From contig CAJQUW010006818.1 in the NCBI GenBank assembly GCA_907163375.1, positions 1-64,000 of the forward strand: a stretch of DNA of 64,000 nt, given 5' to 3'. Numbering within the stretch: position 1 is the stretch's first letter; each line of letters begins with the position of its first letter. A program made the position numbers and the translations under genes. This DNA is from Prostheceraeus crozeri (lineage: Eukaryota > Platyhelminthes > Polycladida > Euryleptidae). Positions 44,001-56,000 of the stretch are shown here, one piece after another. The notes beneath the pieces were generated by a model, which was not told the DNA's origin, made no database searches, and was given only the letters and a program-made list of their open reading frames with translations.

Positions 44001-47000
44001 TTGCAGGGACCCGAAAATATTTCATACTAAATGCTATAATTTGATATCCTTTCTACATGACATTGGTGGCAAAATGTTAAGTTTTCACATCCTGGAGGGT
44101 TGCGATCCATGTAAAAGTAAAGTTAAGTACATCTATGGTTTAGCACATGTAATATTATATGCTAGCTACATGTAGTGTTATTCCTTGAAATCTTTTAAAT
44201 CCCTCCTTAACATGCCTTAGAATGTAGGCTTATACCCACGTGCATGACATACCGTACAATCAGAGCTCAACATAATCAAAGGTAACATATTAACATAATC
44301 CAGTAACCTAATGAGGTAAAGATTCATTGATTATTTTCATTTGATACACGTACATGTACATGCGAAGATCAGATTCAGGGGCTGCAGATCAGCTGCAGCC
44401 CCACAGCCCCCCGGCCCGTACGCCTATGATATCCAGAGAGGCTATATCCGACTGGTGGGGGGTCCGGGCGCCCACTGGGTCTGCTTTCTCTGCTATCACT
44501 CCAATAAACATAACTTCTCTCACATCGGTTGTCAACTTGTGGCGATAGACTTCGAGAAGGGATTTGAGAAAATTTCACACAGATTACTTATTCATAAAAT
44601 GATGAATACAGCAATCGATAATTATGTAATTATGTTACTTCAAAATCATTTTCTTGACAGGCAGCAAAGAGTAAAATTGCTCAACAATTTTAGTTCGTTT
44701 CGCAATGTGTCATGTGGCATTTCTCAATGGTCTGTCTTTGGTCCCTTACTTTTCTCCTTCTTTGTTCATGATCTTGAGCATTTTGTACAAAGCAACAATG
44801 ATGCATTAATTGTTAGTTATGCAGATGATATCAATCTGACATGTTAGAGCGCATTCAAAATAGGTCTCATCGATTGATTTGCTCCGCAAAATCATGTCCT
44901 TGTTGCTACTTTGTTCCCCTTCATTATAGAAGGGCAATTTTAGCATTCAAGCTTTTTTGAATATTGCTTGAGATGTGACTCATACTTTACATGATTGCAT
45001 CCCGCCTGTTTTGCCACGTTCGGAGAAATTTAGAATTCCCATGTGTTCCACAGCATTACGTTCAAATTCATTTTTCATTTCTATGTGTAAGCTATACAAT
45101 AGCGGTTTTCGTGTGAGTTAATTTTCGTTTGGTTTTTCTTTCTTGTTATTTACTTGTTTTTCTTTTTTCTTCTATGTTAAATTTTGTCTGAAATGTTTGC
45201 CTTGTATCCTCACGATTTCTATTATTGAGGTGTATTCGATTCAATAAACATCATTTATCATTATTTATTATTATTATTATTATTATGATGTTACTATGTG
45301 TTCTCCTGTATATTCAACATGCACTACTAGTCCAGTTAGCAAGGCTTTTTCTAATCGTAAGCAGTGGACCTTTGATAACAAAATGAATATCAAGTATGAC
45401 AAATGCACTCAAATGTTCATAACATACAGTAGCAAATTTGATTGTCGCCCGTATGTTCTTGCAGATATTGAATTGGTTGACCATACATGTATTCTAGGTG
45501 TGATAATTGATCAGAAACTTTCATGGGCCGAGCATGCTGATAAAAAAATTTGTAAAAAGGCATCCTCTAAAATAGCAATTTTGAGATAGTTGAAGCCTTT
45601 CATGAGTAAACTACAGCTGTGCAAGATTTACCTCTCATGCATAAGATCTGTGATCGAATATTGCTCGCCTATTTTTGTAAACCTGAATTGTACTCAGAGT
45701 CATTTGGTTGAGCGTGTGCAGCAGCGCTGTCATAAAATTATTTGTGGTAGTAGCAGTTGTAATTGCTCCTACTTTGTACCTCTGGGCTATCGCCGTGTTG
45801 TGCAAGGATTCAAACTTTTTGAGAACATTGTCTCCGATGACGATCACCCCTTGCACCATCTGATTCCTGAGAAGTTGAGATACAGTGGCAAATACGTTAT
45901 CCCTTTGTGCAAAACAGCTGCTAGACGCAATTCATTCTTCATTACAATGGCGAGGTTGGCTAATGATGACTTCTCTTTGTAATTTTCTTTTGAGAGTTGT
46001 TTGTACGCGATGATAACTTATGTTGTACTGTAGTGTCGTTCATTCACTTCTGTTATTGACTTTTACATATGTGATGTCATTGAATATTCTTATGTTAAAC
46101 CTCTCGATTCTCATTAATGAGGTCTTGAAAATAAACGTTATTATTATTATTACCCACTCACCAATCTCGCTTGTCAGATAGAAGAATAGAAGTGGATGAC
46201 AGCAGATCAGAACAACATTGTTTATTCTCTGATTCTAGGGGCCCAATTTTCCAAACTAGGGACCCGAATCGGGTCCCTAAAACGCCTTAACAAAAACCCT
46301 GGTCTAGCCTATATTTCAAATCTGTATTGAAAAACTGCGTCAAACAAATGAGATATTTCGATAAATACAAATAATACAAAATAGATATCAAATAGCTGCC
46401 TTCCATGCTTTTAATAAAAAGTTTACACCTTTTTATATTTCGATATTTCTAAAATTGGTTATCAAATGACCAGAGGATATGATATCTGCGAAGTCTTTCC
46501 ATCCGATTTATCTAGCGAATCTCCGAATAATCTTCATCAGAAATGATTCAATTCGCAATTCAGTAGGATAGATTAATAGTGTCATTGAAGTCTAAATTTT
46601 TGTTCCTGATGTCACAGAGATTGTGTAGGCTTACTTCATTCTAATTGAAGAAGATCATGCGAAGTTCTATTTTTGTAAGAGTAATAGACCTATAAACCAG
46701 AAAGGCCATCATAATTAGACTGTGATTAGTTAGCAACTAGGGATGGAAAAACGGGGTTTTCGTAAAAAATATCAACCGGAAAAAACAAGGTTTTTTTTAT
46801 GTTTGCTTCGTTCTATTTCTTATGAGCCTTTCCTTAAGGAATCCTTATTTGCAATTTTCTCCCACTTTTTTGTTTATTAATTATTGACAATTACTTGTTC
46901 GATGTGCTTTACTAATAAGCTAAGGCAAAGTAAAATCGCGACGAAAAGCAACAGGTGACATTTTTGCTGGCCCATAAAAAGTTTCGAAATATACTCAGAA

Positions 47001-50000
47001 AGAAGTTTTCTTGCAAATTATACTGAAAAAGGAAACCTCATTGAAAAGCTCTGCATTTTTACTTCACTTTATTAGTTTTATCCAAACTTTGACAACATCT
47101 ATTCAAAGTGAATCTAGCACACGTGAAGATGATAATTATGTTACCAGATACATGCACGCTGTATGTACATGTAGTTTATTATAATTTTGCTTGGTTCATG
47201 TTCCCTCTTCATTCACTGAAAACGGGTCTCCCTTTGTTCTCTTGAAATTCAACCGAATACTTCTGGCCATGCTACCTATGATACAAATGTAAAAGGAAAA
47301 TCCTTCATTTGAAAAATTTCAAGGAGTTCGGAAGTTTTTACAATAAGAAAATTGAAAATTGAAGTAAGGCATGAGACAGATTACTGGAGTCACAGCTTAT
47401 TCAGCAATTTTTTGCAGCTGTCCAGTGACGTAATAATGGTCTTTGATCTATGATTATCATTAATCATGCAAATCTGAGTGTCAAAGGCAGCATTTATTGC
47501 ACTGCTTTTGGAAAGGCTCTGGAGATATTTTTTAAGTTAGTCAAAATATGCCTCGTGCTTGGATGCAATATTTCAAACCGGGAAAACATAACCATTCGAA
47601 AAAAACACGTTCTTTCGCTTTTTTATTTAAGTTTTTGCGTCTTCTTCGTTTATTCCAACCCTAGTGACAGTTGAAGATGAACGTGGATCCTTCTCGACTA
47701 TTGACCTCTTTAATTTGCTACCTTGAAGGTGATGATTCTCCCATGATCAATTGAAACATTAAAAATATTCGGAGTTGCACTTAACTCAAGATGGACATGG
47801 ACCTACCACATCAATAACAGTATATGTTTCTTGTCACCGTTTGTAAACACTCTAAAGCCCAGCTGATCTGTTTACATGATGTCCTGCACGTTCTACCACA
47901 CACCTATGTTTCTAGGTCTTTCGAGTGGTGACATTACTCAACTTGAAATGCTTAAACGCCGCTTTCAAGGAAGAATTTGTGGTAAGAAAGTACGTTTTCT
48001 CTAAAGAAAACGCAATCTACTAACAATTTCTGAGGGAAATGATTAGCATAAACCATACCTGGTGGACCATCGACCTTGTTCTGCTTCCAGATACGCCTGG
48101 TGGAAGGATTCACAGCTTTCACTGTTTAGATGGATTGTTCCGTGGTGCCAAGGCTGAACTCCGGGTGTTGAATCGGCATAGAATGTCGGAATTCTGTTTA
48201 CTGCAACTGTAAAAACACATTCATTCGCACTTGACTTCATAGCAAGCCCGTACCTTAATGTTAAATTTATTCGAAGGTCCCTTCTTATCGCACTTAAATT
48301 TGAAATTGAAAAAATTAGATCAATTCACCTCATGTTTTTCCACGAAGTCATTTTTCAGTGGAGTATTGTTGCTCTATAAATTTTTATGTTTTTATGATGA
48401 ATTTTCAGCAAATAGGCGGGTAGAAAAAATTATGGGAAGTGAGAAAAATATATACAATAAGATAGAGGACAAAAATAGCTTGAAATGAGAATACAATGTG
48501 TGAATACAATAGGAAATGATGATGGTGATGATGTGTGCAAGAGAGAGAGAGTGTCTGAAAGACATCATTTAGCATAAAATAGACTTTGAAATACAGTCCA
48601 ATCCTCTTTATCGGGACAATTGCCAATTCTTCGTTTCTAATCACAATTTTGCTATGCAAAAGTCTTCCGTTAATCGGGACATCTATTCGTTTGAAAGGGA
48701 CAATTGGGATCTACAATACCCAACACTTTATAAAATCAGGCAACTGCTCGCCTAAATCGTATGATCTACAGCAATCTACAGCAACCAATAAGATTCTTCT
48801 ATCTCCCGCTACCACTCCTAGACACCGGCAGTTGACTTTTGACTGTGCGACAGGCATCAAGGCAACCAAAAAGTCATCTTAAGATTCACTTGCATGCTCA
48901 TGCCGCATGAAATATCACAACGAAGCACTTGAAATCATAGCCTCGTGAATTTGATTCGAAATTGAAAGTCAATTTTGTTCCATCTCAGTTTCAAGCACCA
49001 TAGGAATATTTCAGTCGGACGATTTTCCAAGTGCCGCAATAATCTCTCAAAATAAAGTTGTGAATATTTATGATTGATATTAAAAATATTGTCGGTTAAT
49101 CGGAACAATTACAATTAAGTTGAATGCACGGTAACTTGACAATCAATGCGCTGGTATAAATGAAAACATGTGCTCACCATTAATTTTCGTGGCCGGTGAA
49201 GTATAGCTAAATCCATCGAGCTGGTTAACTTGAGATTTCGATAAAAGTTTCTGAAGAGAAATCATTAGCTCTATTCAGTAAGGACACTATCGGTACATAA
49301 CTACAGTGTGAATGGGCATCCAATGATTCCGCATGTTTGTAAATATTTCAGCTTACTGAAAATGTGGCAAAATTTTTCATAGGCTATCTTCCAATTTTCA
49401 CAAACCTAATTGGCCATTACTACTTAGTGGAGAGTAGGATATAATTTAATGGTATGAAGCAAAACAAATCTTTCAGTTAATTGCGATTCATTTCGGCCAT
49501 GTACTAGACCATGAACACACAGAATGCCGGCCGAAATGCATCGCAATTAACCGAAAGATTTGGCTTTGTTTCCTACCATCAAAGGTTATCCTCCTCTCCA
49601 CTAAGTCATAGTGTCTAACAATGGAGGATTTTTCTCTCGAAAACTAATCAGTCAATGATATTATACCACTGCATTTTTAAAGCTCTCAGAAATTGTAAAT
49701 ATTCTGACACTAGGCTATATTTGCTTCGCATGTGTTATTATAACATGATATTCGACCTCAAACATATTCGACCTCTCTAAAAATACTGATCTCTGTTGTA
49801 TCCAAGACTTATTAGGGCAGCAACATTGTCATTGATGATAAGTCTAACAACCCAGCAAATTTAAGCCGATATATCTCAACAATCGATGAAATACAAGCAT
49901 TACATGAGTTTGGTTACCTCTCGCTGTGGAAGCAGCTCGTTGAAAGTTACGTGTGCCGTTGCATTTGATAGAACTATCTTGCCACTGATTTCTCTGTTGT

Positions 50001-53000
50001 CCCGAAGTTTGACGCCTTTGACTGTTCCATTTGCATCCGTTAACAAATTTTCAACTTCCTGAAAGGACACCAGTGCTATTATAGCATTATTGAAAGGAGA
50101 GTGAAGCGTTAAACACATTTTGTAGACGGAAAATAACTGTGTACCTTTACAGATTTGAATCAGCGACGTCAGCCTTCTTAGGCAATCGCTCTACCGATAA
50201 TCTGTCGACGTCTACGGCAGTAGTGTCCCTAGTTAAAGATAAGTATGGTTTCTGTGAATTCGCTTTACACTGCCCCCTAAGATGTTTAATTCTTGGGTTT
50301 CGTCCCCTAGGATTAACACAGCATCAGCTGTCAAATTGAACTGCATGTACAAATATCTGATAGCTATTTTATGCCAAAGCCAGAATTATACTTTATTCAT
50401 CTCAAATCTAAAAAGGTGTTTATTGATTTGCTTACCATGCATGCGAGTGTGCATTAGGCAGTGTAGAAATTGCTGATATTTCATTGTGTCCTCCTGTTTC
50501 GTTAACTTCTTACTTTTGCCAAATGCCACCTCACTACCGGCATATATACATGTACATACTCTATATACAGTCACTATATGTAGAACTTTCTATTGTATTG
50601 ATCTGTCTCATCACGTTCACTGCTGAAAATGGTGGGCTTATTTTCAGTATTTACCGTCCAGGAGGGATTATGCACATCTGCAGGCCGTGAAGGGGTGTCA
50701 GGTATGATGGCTGGAACTTCTGCACGAGGTGTCAGAGCAACTGTCAGGCCGCTGCAAAAAATACTGTCACGAAGGTGGTCATGACGGCAAAATCGGTCTC
50801 CAATAGACCCACACCCGATTGCGTGGTCACCGAAGATGTCATTAGGCCTATCAAACCGCGGACACAAGTGGTTTGTAGGGCATATGGGACAGCCGATGCG
50901 GTAGAGAGAAGAGTTAACAATTATTTCTAACCAAAAACAGCAGATGTACACAGTCCACAATAGATATTGTACAGTCCTGTTCTAGCAATGATGTAACCCA
51001 ACAGACCCAGCACGAGAAAAAGCAATATCGTATTCATAGTGTAATGATCATTTTGTTGCAAGCGTTTCCTTTTATTTCCTGAATTACGTCATCAAAGGGA
51101 AGTGCATTGTCAAAAGTCTCCATCTTTAAGAAAATTTGTTCATTAATCAGAATTTCCCGCATCTAAAGAAGAATTTTCAGACAAATTTCTCTGTAGAATG
51201 TGATTCTTCAAGTCATAGGATTTGGTTATTGAACATACAGGCTTCATTTAGTTGAAATAATGCGAAAAAACAGTTTCACAGGATTGTCGATATGCATTCT
51301 AGGGAATTCGATACTTGATAATAATTGGGAATTCCCGGAACCGACTTTCGCGGGACAAAACCCTATATTAAATCAAATTAGGAAGACCCTAAATAATAGT
51401 CGGGTGATCAGCTGAAAAACGAAAATCGTGCTGTCAGAGAATGAATGCAAACGCCTGCACACGTTTACAAGCGTGCACAAAAGTGGTGATGGACATAGTA
51501 CAGTGATGGATGTGATCCGAAAATTTCCACAACTTGTGAGGACTTGTGAGGGATGCCTTCTTTCTTGTCTTAATCAAACAATAAAATGAAAGTACTTACT
51601 GCTTCAGTAAAAATGTGTGCTCCTTTTTCTGTTGCTGCAGTCGCGATGCAACTACTCAACGCGCCCATTCCACCTTCCACATATCCCCAAGCACCTGGGC
51701 GATCTTCAACACCTCCCATTGTGTGATGAAGAAGAGTATAGCCGCTACCGGGTGTTCGCGGACTCTGATGAGCTCCAATCACTGCATCTGTCGCCAATGT
51801 TGCTTTTAGAGGTTCCGATTCGAACCAGCGACCAAGGAACTTTAGCAGAATATAAAGAAGAAAATGCGGAAGTTATCTTGCATTAAATAATGCCCCTGAA
51901 GACTTACCTTTTCTGCTGGAGACGTCATTAAGTCATAAAATCAGCCATATTTCCTCCTATAGTAGACCCTAAAACATGAAAGATTCAAAATCTCGATACC
52001 GGCCAAATCTTGAATTTTGATTTCGATGTAATGTGAAAGAAAAAAAATTGAAAATGCATCTGCTACTCAAATAGCGTTGCTATATTATTTGAAATTCGAA
52101 CATTTTTGCAGAATTACAGCAAAACCTTACCTTCATATGACAATTAACTTCAACTTGCAGAAATATCTGGTCGGTTTTAAGGTCCATTCACGCCGCGCCG
52201 CGTCCTTTGGGAATGGACCATTCCTCAGGAACTAGATTTCCGCAAAAATCTCCATCCCTCAGCCTTCTTAACCCCAGAACCGTTGAAAGATTTTGCGAGT
52301 TTATTTCAAGCTTTCGATTTGGCTACAACTAGGGATGTTCGGATCCAAATGCGGATCCGGATCGGATCTTCAATCAGTTTCGGATCCAGATCCCATATAC
52401 AATATATACATGAGATGAAAGCAAAGCCATTATTAGGCTAGGTACTTATACATCTTCGAGCAGATGTTGCAGCCTGAGAATCCACCTCACAGCTTTCACT
52501 CCTCATATCATCGGAGTCGCCCTGAAGAGGGCGCGTGCTTCCGCTCGGCTTCATCTTTTTCGGCCTGGTGTTCATTTCGTTCGCTCGGTGTGGTTATTTA
52601 GTTAGAGGTTGAATTGGTCAAAAATCGGTGAAAAATAATTGTTCTGTGAAAAAAATTCGTGGAAATTATCCCAATCAAGGACTCGCATCCAGTTGGGCCT
52701 GAGATTCAATTAAGATTCTTGGAGTCAACCACAATCCAACCAAATTGTATCTCCCTCCCAGGCTTTCAAAATTGTCTAGAAGTTGTAATAATTGATCAAT
52801 TGCTACAAAACTTCAGAGACATATAGACATCAGTATTTTGCGCTACAAATGAAGTATTATACAAATCCAATTAGTACTTTAGGAGCTAGAGGCTGTTCTG
52901 TAGAGTGCAACAGAATTTCTGATCGGACGAGGCAGTCTTGTCTCTGCTCTTAGCACTCTAGCTCTGTTGATGCGTGCGCGCGTGCTTTGTTTTTGCACTT

Positions 53001-56000
53001 GGCTGTGTATTATAGACTTACTCCGAATGTTTTCACTCCCTCCTAGTACCCTACCTCCTTCCTCGATGTACAATGACTGCATGTAATGCAGCTTCCACGT
53101 TCTAGCATGGAGTTCCTTTTTCATTTACATATTATGGGTAATCGACTCATTGAGAGTTGAATCGAACGAGTGAAGAAATATTACAATTTACAGAACCACT
53201 TCTATTTCGTAAAGTACTCATCCAATTTCAATCAAACTTTAACTGTATCTGCATGATACCCATATCTATAGGTCTATGAAGTTTTGTAGCAATTGATAAA
53301 TCATAACCGCTCTTCTAGACAATTTTGAAAATGTGGAGGGGGGGAGATAACTAGACATGTTAGAATCTGGATTCGAACATGCCTAGAGATAACCCATAAG
53401 TACCATAGGCTAAACTTAAAATTTACAACGTATTGCTTACAACGTAGGCCTATTTTCGATTTTATGCCTCAAGTAACCCTCTTCTATTGTAACAAAATAG
53501 CATCAGTTAAGCAAATGAATGTCTCTACTGGATCAACAAAGGAGCCTACATTTTTATTTTATCATGCGAAATCTATAAAATGCGATGATTTTTCATCTCC
53601 TAATTTCACTCATGTGTGTTGCGTATAGGAAACTTGTAGGTCAAGTATTTTTCGAGTAGGCCTACATTTTTTAGTTGTCAATTGAATATTAAGTACCCAG
53701 CAGATTAACAAAAAACAATCATGCGGATTTGTTGATACTCAGTAGTATGAATTGATGGCATAAATAGTTAAGAGTGAAACAGTTAAGTCATTTTAGTAAT
53801 TAATGATTGAATTGGCATTATTAAAATCATTTACCTTCGTCAGAATCCCAATGAATTCATTCTTATCAATATACATGCAGATATATCTACCTGGCAGTAG
53901 TTTGCGGTTTGGTTGCTATTTACACAAGAATATTTCAATTATTTTGATCAATTGATTTTGCACCAAATAAAAACTAAACTTATGCATGAAATGTTAAAAT
54001 TTATCTTTCAGAAGCATTGATTTCGAAAGCTTTTCTGATGACAATGTGGCTCTTTGTTTCCTTTTCAAATAGCCAGCCACGCTGAAAGCACTTTCGCTTG
54101 GAACACTTGTTGCTGTTGCAGATAAGTGCAACTTTGCCAGCTCACATAGTTGAGGCAAAACTGTGGAAAAAGATTTCCAAAAGTCTAGGCATGGCATCTC
54201 AGGATTTTGATGCGCCACCGCTTTATATAGCTGAAGCTGTTGATCGGCTATGATCTTCATCTTACGCTTATATGATGTAGAAGAATTCTTTGGAAGACTG
54301 GTTACATTAGATATTTCACCTGAATCGAATCCGACCGAGCTCAAGAATTGACTGAAAACAAAAAACTTTTTCATTTCCTCTCGTGAGACCCAGTGGTCGA
54401 ATTTCTGTCCCATATTTTTGATCTACTATGCGGCGCAACTCGTTCTTTCCGTAATAAGTATTCTCAGGTCATTCGTATTTTGAGATTAATTTTTCAGATT
54501 TCCTTTCATTCGACATTTTACTTTGCGAATTTATCGTTACTTTCCCTTTTTTGTGATCAAGTGTGTGATCTTAGCTATCATTGTATTGACATGCATTTTC
54601 TGATTTCAATTTTTCTACCTAATAAACATCTCTCTCATACTGCCAAATACAGCCCTTAGCACTATTACATTTTTGTTTGTCTCGAGTAAAATTTATCATA
54701 AACTTTTTCTCACTTTGCCTTTACGGTGTATATGCTATATTTTCAGAGGAGCTGGACAATTTATTCGTATGAAAATAGTGAACTTTGTAAGAATGCCACC
54801 AATTATACGATACTTGAATACTACAGGTCCACATTGCATAAGTTCATATTCATCTAAGCTGAGATTTGATAAATCAATGAACTATGTCAACCGGCTACTT
54901 GAACCAACCATTGTTTGACCGAGTCTGACCAAAGACGCACTTCCAACGCTTGTTGATTAAGTCAGCAGAAAATATAGCCTACTCCATTTTAGGGTAAAGC
55001 CGTACCACGTGAAGGTCAACGTTCGAGAATTCAGTGCAACTTGTACCGGACATTACTTCATCATTTTATTGATGACAAAATTAAATAGGAGGGACTAGGA
55101 AAGTTAGTCTTTTTCTTTTTCTCTTGGAACTCCTGAAAACTTGATCGACTACAAACGAAAGAAAGTTTATCCGGTTATTGTGGACCTATTTCGGTAACAT
55201 ACAAAGTAGGCTACCCCTTGTGAGCCATTGTGGATCCTCATCATCAGAAAGTGTCAATTCTTAGTGACAGAATTTGTAAACGGCGATTCAGAAAGATGAA
55301 TGATGCTCACTGATAAATGCTTCCGGTAAATCTGGAGGAAGTCATTTGGATACAACCGTCATGCTCGAATGTAGATTTTTTCTACACGATATAGGTCAAT
55401 ACTATAGTGTTTGAAGGATGAAAAATACATTTTGTATTTCTGGAAAACTATTTTAGCTTTGGATTCACAGTTGTTCACAATAGCCGTTTATTCGCTAACT
55501 CACTTGAAAAGCATTTAATATCATTTATTTGAAGATTTGATTAAGCTTCACTTAAGTCGAGTAATAATACCTGATTGTCATATGACGCCAGTATAGCATT
55601 AAGACACAAAACAATTATTTACGGAACCTTTTTTGAATAGAAGATGGTCTTATACTTTTCATTTAATATTTCATGAAATATAGTCATTTATGCATTTATA
55701 TTTCATATCTAAAGTAGACTGTCACCACATAGAATCAGCAGAGAGCGTCTGTCTCTGTGGAAATCAAATGCTATTATAGCTGAATCAAACTACTTCTAAC
55801 TATTACTGTAATATTTAATGCACATTTGCTCACAAATATTTCAATGTATATTCAATTATATTCAATTCAAATTTGTATATTTAAAATTACAAAATTTGAA
55901 ATATTTCAATTAGTCTGGAACAGTGGTTTTCCTCATCATTCCTTTGTATAAAAGTTTATCTAAATATTAAAATGTTCACTATAAGTACAATGATAGGCAG

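Larger units (their letters stand above)
43970..46301. mobile_element. hAT-type element with perfect 8-bp target duplication
   Basis: GTCTAGCC occurs exactly outside both ends (43962-43969 and 46302-46309). The ends CAGAGTTTTTTGAAGG and CCTTAACAAAAACCCTG are inverted copies at about 80 percent, continuing into TAGGGACC/GGTCCCTA. No transposase was recognised; the interior is filled by LINE fragments and a GC-rich segment near 44375-44470. It lies in a PYROXD2 intron. Confidence 0.85.

Noticed and set aside
44378-44402. Perfect GC-rich palindrome GGGGCTGCAG...CTGCAGCCCC
   Set aside because: It is striking, but only 10-bp arms inside a GC-rich patch with no other sign of function.
46480-46560. 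CTGATGAAGATTATTCGG... on the minus strand, possible Penelope end
   Set aside because: Only GATT/AATC pairs and extra bases separate it from GAAA; too weak to call.
51800-51845. GGTTCGAATC resembling a tRNA T-loop
   Set aside because: It is coding sequence for WFESEP in a PYROXD2 exon; no cloverleaf surrounds it.
53850-53905. Possible PYROXD2 exon between CCAG and GTAAAT on the minus strand
   Set aside because: The translated peptide does not match the family, and the neighbouring exons join without it.
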